Positions 33,816-42,781 are shown, counted from the stretch's first letter. The stretch is DNA of 64,000 nucleotides from Roseateles saccharophilus (GCF_004342485.1 NZ_SMBU01000006.1:149058-213057), one strand, 5' to 3'. Notes: generated by a model not told the origin, from the sequence alone. Numbers and translations: made by a program.

Positions 33816-34778
33816 TCAATGGCCATCCAGGCAACCCTTCTGGCCCGACGAGTTCGGGTATCCGGTCCCCGCCGTGAACGCGGCATTCGACCACTCACCC
33901 TGCAGCTTCCACTGGCTGCCGTTGCTGAAGGTGACGGACGGCACATTGAAGGTCCAGGCGCACTTGTCGCCGTTCTCCTGGCCTGAACCGTCGTACCAGG
34001 CGCCCGGGCTGGCCGGGTCGGTGCGCGCCTCGGACAGCTCGTGTGCGCTGACGTTGGCCAGCGCGGCCAGGCCCTGCGAATGCCCGGTCGTCGTGTCCGA
34101 CGGGTCGCAGCCGGCATCGCCGTCGAGCTTGAAGAAGAACGCGAACTCCACGCGCTGCGCGCCGCAGGTGCCGGAGCTGTGCCAGGCGCAGTAGCCGGCG
34201 CTGCCGCGCGGCACGTCGGTGTAGACGGGGTAGTAGCCGTTGCCCGAGGTCTCCAGCGGTACCAGGCCGTTGGTGATCGCCTTGCACACCTCCGCGAGGA
34301 TGGTGCTGGTGTTGTTGCCGCCGGAAGCTGCCGACCCATCGACGCGCGAGGGGGCCGAGCTCGTCGCCGCACCGACCTGCCCGCTCGTGTCGGTGTACTC
34401 GTCGCTGGTCTTGCTGTAGTTGCTGGCGCTGAAGCCCGCGTAGAACGAGTCGATGCCGGTGATCTTGTCGCCGCTGTAGCCGGGCCAGCTTGTGCCCCAG
34501 AAGATCGGGTGGATCTGGGCCGTCTGCATGATGACGCCGCCGTGGTAGCTCATGTTCGGCGAGCGGCGCGCGGCCTTCAGGTCGCGCTGGTAGTGCTGCA
34601 ACGCGCCGCTCATCTCGCGCGACCAGTGGATGCCCTTCATCGGCGGCTGGTTGGGGGCCGTCAGGTCCTCGACATTGGGGTCGTAGGGGCTGATGTACTG
34701 GGCTTCGGTTGCGGCCCCGTGGGCAACGCCCACGAAACCGGCGATCACGCTCGTGACCAGAAATGTCTTTCTCAGCAT
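33816..34778 (-). CDS. Secreted EXORDIUM-like protein with HELSEARTDP motif
   Basis: 320 residues. A signal peptide (LRKTFLVTSVIAGFVGVAHG) is followed by a domain resembling the phosphate-induced/EXORDIUM family: MSYHGGVIMQTAQIHPIFWG, ITGIDSFYAGF. The segment SAHELSEARTDPASPGAWYD contains HExxE...DP, which resembles a zinc-metallopeptidase helix (HExx) with a further acidic residue; GQENGDKCAWTF follows. Peptidase activity is not known for this family. CTGGAGG lies just before the ATG. The neighbouring upstream gene carries a related HEIAEWADDP motif. Confidence 0.65.
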   Translation of the reverse strand: MLRKTFLVTSVIAGFVGVAHGAATEAQYISPYDPNVEDLTAPNQPPMKGIHWSREMSGALQHYQRDLKAARRSPNMSYHGGVIMQTAQIHPIFWGTSWPGYSGDKITGIDSFYAGFSASNYSKTSDEYTDTSGQVGAATSSAPSRVDGSAASGGNNTSTILAEVCKAITNGLVPLETSGNGYYPVYTDVPRGSAGYCAWHSSGTCGAQRVEFAFFFKLDGDAGCDPSDTTTGHSQGLAALANVSAHELSEARTDPASPGAWYDGSGQENGDKCAWTFNVPSVTFSNGSQWKLQGEWSNAAFTAGTGYPNSSGQKGCLDGH

Positions 34779-34955
34779 GGGGCCTCCAGAAGTGGTGGAA
34801 GACGCGCGCCCTGCGCCGGACATTCCTCATCCCCGGCATGGTCAGGGGCGACCATCGAGGTTTGGGCAGGTCGGGCCAGCATACTGCCGCGCCTTCCGTC
34901 TGTGAGCCCCGTCCCTTTCCCTGGTTCGTGGGGGGGCGTCGCTGCGCTGCCTGGC

Positions 34956-36266
34956 CTACTGGCAGCCGGTCGCCGGGGCGCGGAAACCCGGGAAGGGGTT
35001 CAGGTCGCCCATCAGCGTGTAGCGGCCGATGTTGGCGCTCGCCGACTGCGTCGGTTCGGAGACCGTGTTCGGCGCGGTTCGCAGGAACCAGGGCAGGAAG
35101 ACTTCGTCCTCCGGGTGGTAATAGCCGTCGGCGCTCTGCGTTCCGTTCGGGTTCGAGCCCTGCTGATAGGTGTTGACGCCCATGGCGAAGCCGATGCCCA
35201 CCACCGGGTCGCCGGTCTCGAGCAGGGTGGTGCAGCCGTACTGCGGCGCCGTCGGTGTCAGCCAGGGTTGCACGGCGTTGTTCACGAACGGGTCGTCGGC
35301 CCATTCGGCGATCTCATGGCTGAGGGCATGGATGTCTTGCAGCGCCCAGCTGGTCCCGCCGTTCGGCCGTGCGAACAGGCCCGGCTGCACCCACGAGGCC
35401 CAGACGAAGGTCTGCACTTCGGCATTGCCGTTGCTGTTCGTGCTGCCGCCGCCGTTGCCGGTGGCCTTGGTGCCGTGGTAGCCGATCACGCAGCAGTTGG
35501 ATGGGTTGTTGCCGTCGTAGAGCATCACGTTGTCGGTCAGGAACATCGCCAGGTGTGTCGGGTCGGCCTGGTTGCGCAGGTTGTTGATCTGCGATGACCA
35601 CCAGCCGATGTCGACATCGGCGAAGACGACGCCGCGCCCGCTCTGCCGCAGCGTGCCCTGGTTGGCGGGAACGCTGATCGTCACCGCCGGCAGCACGTTG
35701 GGCAGCAGGATCAGGTGATAGCTCGACTGGCCGGCCTGATTGAATTGCGCCCGCATCGTGGCGTCCTGGAGCTGCAGCATCTGCCCGGCGTCACCCTGCG
35801 ACAGCAGGCCGCCGGGGCCGCGCGGATGGTTGGCGGCACCCGCGGTTGCGAACAGCGTGGCGCCATAGTCGTTGCCCTGGAAGACCGGCGAGGCGAGGGT
35901 CGGCGCCAGCACGTCGCTGCCGCTGAAGCTAAGGCCGCCGATGTTGACGATGAGCGGGACGATGTCGACCTGGATCACCACGGTGCAATCCGGGCCGGCA
36001 CAGCTGTAGGGGTTCGCGCCCACCATGTTGTAGCCATAGCTGGCACCGTTCGTCGGGTCGGTCATCGAGCCCCACCAGTGCGGGATGGTGCGCGTCGTCG
36101 GGAGCACCGTCGCGCCGCCGACCGCGACGCTGCGCGGCTTCAACGTCGAGTCGTCGACGATCTGCGGTTCTATCGCCGCCACGCCGGAGTAGGCATGGGC
36201 CGGGAAATGGAGGGCCGCCAGCATTGCAGCGCCTCCGATGAACCTGAACAGGTTGCTATGGGACAT
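34956..36266 (-). CDS. Secreted protein with HEIAEWADDP motif
   Basis: 436 residues. The signal peptide is SNLFRFIGGAAMLAALHFPAHA. The central part contains LSHEIAEWADDPFVNNAVQP, an HExxEW...DP motif like that of the next gene, plus cysteine pairs (CAGPDC, NCCVIGYHG). Aromatic and Asn/Gly-rich regions suggest an all-beta secreted protein. No family is recognised with confidence. The 177-bp gap to the following gene suggests it may be transcribed separately. The HExxE motif suggests a metal site; its function is unknown. Confidence 0.6.
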   Translation of the reverse strand: MSHSNLFRFIGGAAMLAALHFPAHAYSGVAAIEPQIVDDSTLKPRSVAVGGATVLPTTRTIPHWWGSMTDPTNGASYGYNMVGANPYSCAGPDCTVVIQVDIVPLIVNIGGLSFSGSDVLAPTLASPVFQGNDYGATLFATAGAANHPRGPGGLLSQGDAGQMLQLQDATMRAQFNQAGQSSYHLILLPNVLPAVTISVPANQGTLRQSGRGVVFADVDIGWWSSQINNLRNQADPTHLAMFLTDNVMLYDGNNPSNCCVIGYHGTKATGNGGGSTNSNGNAEVQTFVWASWVQPGLFARPNGGTSWALQDIHALSHEIAEWADDPFVNNAVQPWLTPTAPQYGCTTLLETGDPVVGIGFAMGVNTYQQGSNPNGTQSADGYYHPEDEVFLPWFLRTAPNTVSEPTQSASANIGRYTLMGDLNPFPGFRAPATGCQ

Positions 36267-36660
36267 GGGCCACCTCTGCATTGAACAGTTGACGTCCACT
36301 TGCGCGGCGCTGAGCCGGCGGGCACTGAGGACGAATGACTCGTTCGGCGCGTCGGCTAAGGCTGAACAACATGCCAACACGTCGGCGAAAAATCAGTCTT
36401 GCATGAATCCCTTGACCCGAGTCACCCGGGTCAGGGGGCGGGCAAACCCAGAATTGACGGCGAACCGCCCATGCCGCGCGACGCTCTGCCCACAGCGCCA
36501 CGAAGAGGCGCGCCGCCCAAGCCCGGCGCACGCTTGCGCCCTTTGTGCCCGCCGACGGGGCAGATGGCCGGGCGATGGCGGCGTTCGGGGCTGGCATGGG
36601 GTTTGCACCAGTGCAGTTGCCGAGGCGACCGGCCTCGGAGCACCCAAGGAGTACCCCACC
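36267..36660. other. Gene-free divergent region, 394 bp
   Basis: No coding frame is convincing here. An inverted repeat TGACCCG...CGGGTCA with a 7-base loop lies at about 36413-36433. A sigma-54 promoter for the rightward gene is at 36592-36607. The leftward gene has no clear promoter motif. Confidence 0.6.
36592..36607 (+). promoter_or_regulatory. Sigma-54 promoter upstream of small secreted protein
   Basis: TGGCATGGGGTTTGCA matches TGGCACG-N4-TTGCA at all but one position, with exact spacing. The predicted start is near 36618, leaving a 43-base leader containing AAGGAG just before the ATG at 36661. Confidence 0.7.
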
Positions 36661-37011
36661 ATGAAGACCTGGACCTATCTGCGACCCCTCACCCTGTCGG
36701 CCGCCCTGCTCGCAAGCCTGACGCTCACCGCGCCCGCGAGTGCCCAGGAACCCACCGTGCCCGTCGGCGCCGAGCGCCTCATGCTGCGCAGCGCCCAGGG
36801 CGAATATGTGCTGGACGACGGTCGCACGCTGAGGGTCCATGTCGGCGTGCATCGCCTGGGCGTCAGCGTCGACGAGAGCCCGATGGAAACCTGGCGTGCC
36901 GAGGGCGCCGAGCTGCTCGTCAGCCCCGACGGCATGCGCCGCCTGCGCCTGTTCCGCAGCGGCGACGGCAGCGTCGACCGCGTCGCGCTGGAGACGGATC
37001 GCCTGCGTTAA
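36661..37011 (+). CDS. Small secreted protein of unknown function
   Basis: 116 residues. A signal peptide (LTLSAALLASLTLTAPASA) is cleaved before QEPTV. The mature ~88 residues are strand-rich (ERLMLRSAQGEYVLDDGRTL, RRLRLFRSGDGSVDRVAL) with no cysteines. No family is recognised. AAGGAG lies about 8 bases before the ATG, and a strong sigma-54 promoter precedes it, so expression probably depends on an enhancer-binding activator. It is convergent with the serine hydrolase. Confidence 0.7.
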   Translation: MKTWTYLRPLTLSAALLASLTLTAPASAQEPTVPVGAERLMLRSAQGEYVLDDGRTLRVHVGVHRLGVSVDESPMETWRAEGAELLVSPDGMRRLRLFRSGDGSVDRVALETDRLR

Positions 37012-37020
37012 ACCATAGCG

Positions 37021-38007
37021 TCAGGGGCGCGGCCTGCCGTCCATCCAGGCGGCGCGGATGCCGCGCCCGCAGTCCACCGAGGCGATCGCCGGCTTGTCGC
37101 TGGGGTCGCCGCTCATCACGCCGTGGCGCTGCTCGCGCGCGACGATGCCGTAGAAGCGCTTGTCGGCGCTGATCCACGGGTAGAAGCCGAAGGCGCCGGG
37201 GCTGCTGAAGGCGCCGTCGCCGACCTGCGGGTCGTCCTCTACCCAGTGGCCGATGCTGTAGTGCCAGCTCTCGGTTTCGGGGATGGGCGTCTTCACGGCC
37301 TCGCGCGGACAGGGCTGCGGGTTGGTGCAGACCGCATGCTGGCCGAGCAGGCGGCCGATCTGCAGCTGCTCGCCCATGGCCGCGCGCAGGAAGCGGCCGT
37401 AGTCGGCCGCCGAGCTCCTGCCGCCGCCGGCCGGCTGGGCCTGGCTGTAGTCGAAGCGCCAGTCGCCGCCCAGCGCGGGCGCGAGCGTCTGCCGCACGGC
37501 CAGGGCCAGGCCATCGGGGCCGAAGGCGCCCAGGCCCATCAGCACCGCATGCTTCTGCATGTGGCCGCCGTTGTAGTCGAAGCGGCCCTCGGTGGCCGGG
37601 TTCTGGCGGCCGCGGCCGTTGATGAGGCTGTCCTGGCAGGCCGCCACGCTCTGGCTGGGCCGGCAGACGTGGAAATAGGTGTAGCCGGACTTGAAGTGCA
37701 GGAACTTCACGTCCTCGGCTGTCAGCTGGCCCTGGCGGCGCTCGGCGACGAAGCCGGCGTAGATCCACTTCGACGCCGAGGCGATGGCCATCTCGGTGCC
37801 GCGCTCGGGCGCGCCGTCGCCGGCCTTGCCGCCGGTGAGCGGCTGGCTGGCGTTGCCGACCTCCCAGTAGAAGGGCTGGGCCGCCACGCAGGCGGCCGAC
37901 TTCTCGGCCGTGAGCCGCGCGGCGGTGGCGCGCTGCTGCGGCGTCGGCTCGGCGTGGGCGGCGAGCGGGGCGGCGGCGATCAGCAGGGCAAGGGCGGTGA
38001 GGCGCAT
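37021..38007 (-). CDS. Exported beta-lactamase-like serine hydrolase
   Basis: 328 residues. A signal peptide (MRLTALALLIAAAPLAAHA) precedes a domain with the S-x-x-K nucleophile motif in IASASKWIYAGF and a candidate Y-x-N-like element near FDYNGGHMQKHAVLM. WHYSIGHWVEDD and FGFYPWISADKRFYGIVA follow near the end. It fits the serine beta-lactamase/DD-peptidase/esterase superfamily but is not an obvious resistance enzyme. Six or more cysteines suggest disulfides. Substrate unknown. Confidence 0.7.
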   Translation of the reverse strand: MRLTALALLIAAAPLAAHAEPTPQQRATAARLTAEKSAACVAAQPFYWEVGNASQPLTGGKAGDGAPERGTEMAIASASKWIYAGFVAERRQGQLTAEDVKFLHFKSGYTYFHVCRPSQSVAACQDSLINGRGRQNPATEGRFDYNGGHMQKHAVLMGLGAFGPDGLALAVRQTLAPALGGDWRFDYSQAQPAGGGRSSAADYGRFLRAAMGEQLQIGRLLGQHAVCTNPQPCPREAVKTPIPETESWHYSIGHWVEDDPQVGDGAFSSPGAFGFYPWISADKRFYGIVAREQRHGVMSGDPSDKPAIASVDCGRGIRAAWMDGRPRP

Positions 38008-38176
38008 GAAGGTCTCCGGGGTTGTGAGGGTGGACCCATGCTGCCCAGCCGCGACGCAGCAGAGGTTGCCACGGCCGTTGCAGTGCTTGCAGGCCCTGAC
38101 GCGCCGGCCGCGCTTGCAACGGTTTGTCATTGTTTTCCAACGGCGCGATGTGCAGGGGCGTCCCTAACATGCCGGC

Positions 38177-38749
38177 ATGAGCCGCATCCTGATCGCCGAT
38201 GACGAGGCCGAGCTGCGCGGCCTGCTGCAGCGCTATCTGACCGAGCAGGGCCACGCGGTGCGCGCCGTGCCCGATGCGGCGGCCGCCGCCCAGCTGCTGG
38301 CGCGCGAGCGCTTCGACGTGCTGGTGCTGGACTGATGATGCCCGGCGAGGACGGCCTGGCGCTGTGCCGCCGCCTGCGCGCCCAGGGCGAGGCGCCAGCA
38401 GCAGCTCGGCGCCCACCTGGGGCCGGCCAGCGAGGCGGCGGTGCGCTTCGGCGCGTTCACGCTCTACCCCGTGCAGTGGCGGCTGGAGCGCGACGGCGCG
38501 GCGGTGGAGATCAGCACCGTCGAGTTCAAGCTGCTGCGCGCGCTGGCCAGCCAGCCCAACCGGCCGCTGGGCCGCGAGAAGCTGCTGGCGCTGGCCCATG
38601 GCGACGAGCATGGTGTCAGCGACCGCAGCCTGGACGTGCAGGTCATGCGCCTGCGCCGTCTCATCGAGGTCGACCCCGGCACGCCGCGCCACATCCAGAC
38701 GGTCTGGGGCCTGGGCTATGTCTTCATTCCGGAGCCCGGCGCGAGATGA
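38177..38749 (+). pseudogene. OmpR-family response regulator with frameshift and internal deletion
   Basis: The start reads MSRILIADDEAELRGLLQRY and proceeds normally to FDVLVLD, the phospho-acceptor Asp. Then the frame stops, because GACTGATGATGCCC has lost one base relative to an expected GAC-CTG-ATG-ATG-CCC. The next frame continues MMPGEDGLALCRRLRAQGEA, then breaks again. The original frame resumes at QQQLGAHLGPASEAAVRFGAF with an intact winged-helix effector (FKLLRALASQPNRPLGREKL to TVWGLGYVFI). About 60-70 codons of the receiver (beta4-alpha5) are missing. The downstream kinase is intact and overlaps by ATGA. Either a true pseudogene or an assembly error. Confidence 0.8.
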
Positions 38750-40035
38750 GGCTGATCCCGTCCACGCTGTTCGCGCGCAATCTGCTGCTCATCGCGGCCC
38801 TCGTCGTCGGCGGCCAGGTCGTCAACGCGCTGGCCTACCGCGAGCTCATCGCCAAGCCGCGGCTGGAGCAGTCGGCCGAGGCCACTGCGCGCAGCCTGCA
38901 GGCGGTGGCCGAGGGCCTGCGCCTGCTGCCCGAGGCGCAGCGCGCCAGCTTCGCGGCCCGTTTCAATGCGCGGGCCGGCTCCGGCCAGCCGGAAGCCATG
39001 CCCGAACGGCCCTCGCTGATGGAGCGTGCTTTCATCGACGAGCTGGCCGCCGACCTCGGCCTCGCGCCCACCGAGCTGGCCTGGCAGCGCGAGGCCGGCG
39101 GCCTGATCGCGGTGCGCCTGCCCGACCTGCCCTACTGGCTGGACGTGCCCTCGGTGCAGCCGGCCCGCCGCTTCGCGCGCACCTGGCTGATCGCCAGCGG
39201 CGTCAGCGCCGCGCTGGCCCTGCTCGGCGCCTGGCTGATCCAGCGCCGCATCAACCGGCCGTTGGAACGCCTGGTCGGTGCGGCCCAGGCCGTGGGCGCC
39301 GGCCAGCGCCGGCTGGCCCTGCCCACCGACGGCCCGGCCGAGACCGCGGCGCTGGCGCGCGGCTTCAACGACATGGCTGAGGCCCTGGCCCGCGACGAGG
39401 AGGAGCGCCTCTTGATGCTGGCCGGCCTGTCCCACGACCTGCGCACGCCGTTGGCCAAGATCCGCCTCGCCAGCGAGATGCTGCGCGATGCGGGGCAGGG
39501 CGACAAGGCCCTGCTCGACACGCTGGACCGCAGCCTGCACGGCCTGGACGGGCTGCTGACCCAGTTCCTCGACTACGCGCGCGCCTCGCATCCGGCGGAG
39601 CAGGAGCTGCCGGCGGTGGAAGTCGAGCTGCGCGAGTTCCTGGCCGAGACCGTGGCGCTGGCCCCGGGCCTGCCCCAGCCCCTGCGGGCCGGCGGCCCCG
39701 CCGTGTGGTGGCGCGCCCGGCCGCAGGCGCTGCGCCGCCTCGTGCTCAACCTCGTCGTCAATGCGCAGAACCACGGCGCGCCGCCCATCGAGCTGGACTG
39801 CGGCGAGGCTGCCGGCGCGGCCTGGATCGAAGTGCGCGACCGCGGCCCCGGCATCGTGCCAGGACGCGTCGACGAGCTGAAGCGCCCCTTCCGGCGCGGC
39901 GACGCGGCGCGCGGCGGCCAGCCGGGCTCGGGCCTGGGCCTGGCCATCGTCGAGCGCATTGCGCGCGCCCAAGGCGCGCGGCTGCAGCTGCTGGCGCGCG
40001 AGGGCGGCGGCCTCGTCGCGCGGGTGCAGTGGTGA
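38746..40035 (+). CDS. EnvZ-like membrane histidine kinase
   Basis: 429 residues. Transmembrane helices are near residues 8-26 and 145-165 around a short periplasmic sensor. A HAMP segment (QRRINRPLERLVGAAQAVGA) leads to HisKA with His230 in LAGLSHDLRTPLAKIRL. The HATPase has NLVVNAQNHGA, DRGPGI and GSGLGLAIVERIARA. All kinase motifs are intact. Its cognate regulator immediately upstream is broken, so the kinase is probably orphaned, may cross-talk, or is decaying. Confidence 0.88.
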   Translation: MRLIPSTLFARNLLLIAALVVGGQVVNALAYRELIAKPRLEQSAEATARSLQAVAEGLRLLPEAQRASFAARFNARAGSGQPEAMPERPSLMERAFIDELAADLGLAPTELAWQREAGGLIAVRLPDLPYWLDVPSVQPARRFARTWLIASGVSAALALLGAWLIQRRINRPLERLVGAAQAVGAGQRRLALPTDGPAETAALARGFNDMAEALARDEEERLLMLAGLSHDLRTPLAKIRLASEMLRDAGQGDKALLDTLDRSLHGLDGLLTQFLDYARASHPAEQELPAVEVELREFLAETVALAPGLPQPLRAGGPAVWWRARPQALRRLVLNLVVNAQNHGAPPIELDCGEAAGAAWIEVRDRGPGIVPGRVDELKRPFRRGDAARGGQPGSGLGLAIVERIARAQGARLQLLAREGGGLVARVQW

Positions 40036-40097
40036 GTCAGCACGCGGCGACGAAGCGGTATTCGTGGGGCGCGTCGCGCAGCACGCCAGGGTGAGAC

Positions 40098-40234
40098 TCA
40101 GGACGCGCGGATCGTCACGACCCCATTGGCCGTCGTCGTCTGGCCGAGGTTGTCCTTCAGCGTAATGACGAGAGTGGTCTTGCCGGCCACCGGCTGGGCC
40201 CAGCCGACCGTGATGCCGCTGCTGCCGGCGTCAG
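40098..40234 (-). pseudogene. C-terminal remnant of a secreted-type protein downstream of the riboswitch
   Basis: On the minus strand a frame ends with GITVGWAQPVAGKTTLVITL then KDNLGQTTTANGVVTIRAS and a stop at 40098. This looks like the last beta-sandwich strands of an extracellular Ig-like domain. No start codon or complete domain exists upstream: within 100 bp the sequence runs into a cyclic-di-GMP riboswitch. The body of the gene appears deleted. The limits and family are uncertain. Confidence 0.4.
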
Positions 40235-40337
40235 GCGCCGGGTGGGGATGTCCGCGCGGGCCAGCGCGCGGTGGGGCGCGAAGCCGTTGTCGGGTTCGTC
40301 CAGCGCGACGGCGGCGGCCCTCCTGCCGTGGCGCTGC

Positions 40338-40393
40338 TGCGCTTTAGGCCGGAAGCTTTGCGTCCCCGCCTTTCAGCGGGTATGCACTCGGGT
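40338..40393 (-). ncRNA. Cyclic-di-GMP-I (GEMM) riboswitch aptamer
   Basis: The minus strand carries the GEMM core. A stem CCCGCT/GGCGGG is closed by a GAAA tetraloop, followed by GGGACGCAAAGC, then TTCCGGCCTAAAGC, the tetraloop-receptor side. GACGCAAAGC and CCGGCCTAAA are the most conserved parts of class I cyclic-di-GMP aptamers. GGAGGG follows about 30 bases downstream, but no intact gene follows, only a remnant ending at 40098. Class I switches usually control surface, adhesion or secreted proteins. Confidence 0.85.
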
Positions 40394-40494
40394 TGATCAA
40401 CGATTGCAGTCTAGGGAAGACCCGCGGTTGGCGCCACCGCGGGCGGCTTGCCGCGTGTGAACTGCTGCGCGGAGTGGGGGCGTGGCAGACGGCT

Positions 40495-42711
40495 TTACGC
40501 GGCTTCGCAGGCGGGTGTGACTTCCACGGCCACGCCGCTGAGCACCGCGTTGCCGGAGAGCGGGTCGCGCGCGGCGTCGTCCAGCAGCGCGTTCATGTTG
40601 ACGCCGGGCCGCTCGCGCGCAACGCTTAAGCAAACGCCGTCCAGGCCATGGCCCCAGCCGTGCGGCAGGCTGACGACGCCGGGGCTCATGTCGGCGCTGC
40701 GCTCGACGCGGGCGACCAGCTCGCCGACGGCGCTTTTCACCTTGGCGAACTCGGCCAGCCCGAGGCGCTCGGCGTCCCCGGGGTGGACGAGCAGCGTGCA
40801 GCGCTCCGGTCCCTTGGCCAGCACGGGCAGGTTGTGCATCCAGCTGTTGCCCGAGCGCGTGTCGCGGCGGCCGATGAGGCTGAAGGCCGGCGCCGGTCCG
40901 GCCTTCACCCGGGCCAGGTCGGCCAGGATGGACGGCGGTGCCAGCTCGATCCGGCCGCTGGGCGTGCGCAGCAGCTCGGGAATGCGCGGCACGAGGGCGC
41001 CGAGGTCCACGCCGCCGCCCTCGACGGTGCTGGCGGCCTTGACCCTGGCGAGGTTGAGGCCATCGGGCTTGCGGCCGAACTGGTCGCCGTAGGGGCCCAC
41101 GCGCAGCTGCAGGTCGATGAGGCGCTCGGGGCCGCGCCAGGGCCGCAGCGCGGCCAGCACGGCCGGCGTCTGCTCGCCGGCGAAGCGCTTCACGTCGGCC
41201 TCGATGGCCTCGTCGTCGAGCTGCTGCACATCGACCCCCAGGCCGCGGCCTTCGAGCAGGGCACAGAGCCTGAGGATGGTCTGCCACTCCTGCGGCGTGC
41301 CGGCGGCGGCGTCGAACACCGGGCCGGAGAAGCGCGCGTGGTTGCGGTGGCTGAGCTGGGGGAAGGCGACATCGAAATGCAGGTCTTCCAGCGGCGACAG
41401 GCCGGGCAGGATGACGTCGGCATGGCGCGTCGTTTCGTTGATGTAGATGTCCAGGCTCAGCATGAAGTCCAGCTGCTCCAGCGCCTTGGCGATGCGCGGG
41501 CCGCCGGGCGCGGAAAGCACCGGGTTGCTGGCCACGGTGATCAGGGCCCTGACCTGGCCTTCGCCCGCTGTCTCGATCTCCTCGGCCATCACGGTGATGG
41601 GCAGTTCGCCGAAGACCTCGGGCGCGCCGGACACGCGGCTGCTGCGCCGGCCGGTGGCGATGCCCTTGCCGCTGCCCGGCTTGCCCTGGGTGTTGGGTGC
41701 GAACGCGGCGGCCTTCGCGAACATCGCGCCGCCCTCGCGGTCGAGGTTGCCGGTCAGCACGTTGATGAGGTCGACGAGCCAGGAGTTCACCGTGCCGAAG
41801 CGCGTCGTGCAGGTGCCGATGCGGCCGTAGACGGCGGCGCGCGGTGCAGCGGCCAGCTCGCGGGCGATACGGCGCTGCGTCTCGGCCGGGATGCCGCAGC
41901 CGGCGGCCGTGACCTCGGGCGCGAAGGGCTGCACGGCGGCGCGGGCTGCTTCGATGCCGTTGACGTGGTCGGCCAGGCGGCCGAGCTTCACGAGGCCTTC
42001 GGCGAACAGCGTGTGCGCGATGCCGGCCAGCAGCAGCGCGTCGCCGCCGGGGCGGATGGCAAGGTGCTCGTCGGCCGCCGCGGCCGTCTCGCTGCGGCGC
42101 GGGTCGACGACGACGATGCGCCCGCCGCGCGCGCGCATGGCCTTGGCCTTGCCGCGGTAGTCGGGCACGGTCCACAAGCTGCCGTTGCTGATCATCGGGT
42201 TGCCGCCGAGGATGAGCAGATAGTCGCAGCGCTCGATGTCGGGCAGCGGGATGCTGAGCCAGTGGCCGAACATCAGGCCGGCGCTGAGCTGCTTGGGCAT
42301 CTGGTCCAGCGTCGAGGCGCTGTAGACGTTGCGCGTGCCCAGGGCCCGCACCAGGCGCGGTGTGTAGGCCAGCAGGCTGACCTTGTGCGCGGCCGGGTTG
42401 CCGATGGTGAGGGCCACCGCGTCCGCGCCCCGCTCGCGGTGGATCGGCAGCAGTCGGCGCTCGATCTCGGCGAAGGCCTCCTCCCAGCTCGCCTCGACGA
42501 ACACGCCATCGTGCTTGATCAGCGGCGTGCGCAGGCGGTCGGGGTCCTCGTGCAGGTCCTTCAGGGACACACCCTTGGGGCAGAGGTAGCCGTGGCTGAA
42601 GACGTCGCTCTCCGCGCCGCGGATGGCGATGACGCGGGCGCGCTCGGTCTTCACCTCCAGGCCACAACAGGCCTCGCACAGGGGGCAGATGCGGTAATGA
42701 CTTCGGGCCAT
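40495..42711 (-). CDS. Molybdopterin-dependent oxidoreductase of the formate dehydrogenase/NapA superfamily
   Basis: 738 residues. The N-terminal [4Fe-4S] motif is CPLCEACCGL with the fourth Cys in YLCPKGVSL. Bis-MGD binding regions are DYLLILGGNPMISNGSLW, GGRIVVVDPRRSETA and, at the C-terminus, DTRSGNSWMHNLPVLAKG with VNMNALLDD. No export signal, so it is cytoplasmic. The substrate is not deducible; it is not a typical NasA, NarG or NapA. GGAGACG precedes the ATG. A truncated paralogue of its first 64 residues sits 2 kb away at 44511-44702. Confidence 0.85.
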   Translation of the reverse strand: MARSHYRICPLCEACCGLEVKTERARVIAIRGAESDVFSHGYLCPKGVSLKDLHEDPDRLRTPLIKHDGVFVEASWEEAFAEIERRLLPIHRERGADAVALTIGNPAAHKVSLLAYTPRLVRALGTRNVYSASTLDQMPKQLSAGLMFGHWLSIPLPDIERCDYLLILGGNPMISNGSLWTVPDYRGKAKAMRARGGRIVVVDPRRSETAAAADEHLAIRPGGDALLLAGIAHTLFAEGLVKLGRLADHVNGIEAARAAVQPFAPEVTAAGCGIPAETQRRIARELAAAPRAAVYGRIGTCTTRFGTVNSWLVDLINVLTGNLDREGGAMFAKAAAFAPNTQGKPGSGKGIATGRRSSRVSGAPEVFGELPITVMAEEIETAGEGQVRALITVASNPVLSAPGGPRIAKALEQLDFMLSLDIYINETTRHADVILPGLSPLEDLHFDVAFPQLSHRNHARFSGPVFDAAAGTPQEWQTILRLCALLEGRGLGVDVQQLDDEAIEADVKRFAGEQTPAVLAALRPWRGPERLIDLQLRVGPYGDQFGRKPDGLNLARVKAASTVEGGGVDLGALVPRIPELLRTPSGRIELAPPSILADLARVKAGPAPAFSLIGRRDTRSGNSWMHNLPVLAKGPERCTLLVHPGDAERLGLAEFAKVKSAVGELVARVERSADMSPGVVSLPHGWGHGLDGVCLSVARERPGVNMNALLDDAARDPLSGNAVLSGVAVEVTPACEAA

Positions 42712-42781
42712 GCTCGTCTCCGTTGGATGGCGCCGATTGTGGGGCGCCATCCAAGCCCCGGGCGGCACCTGGGTGACAGGC

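Noticed and set aside
38335..40035. Histidine kinase starting far upstream at 38335
   Set aside because: That frame upstream of 38746 is the shifted response-regulator sequence; the ATG at 38746 overlaps the regulator stop and begins the membrane helix.
40395..40405. FNR-like half sites near 40395 (TTGATCAA)
   Set aside because: The half sites lack the 4-bp spacer required for an FNR/DNR box.
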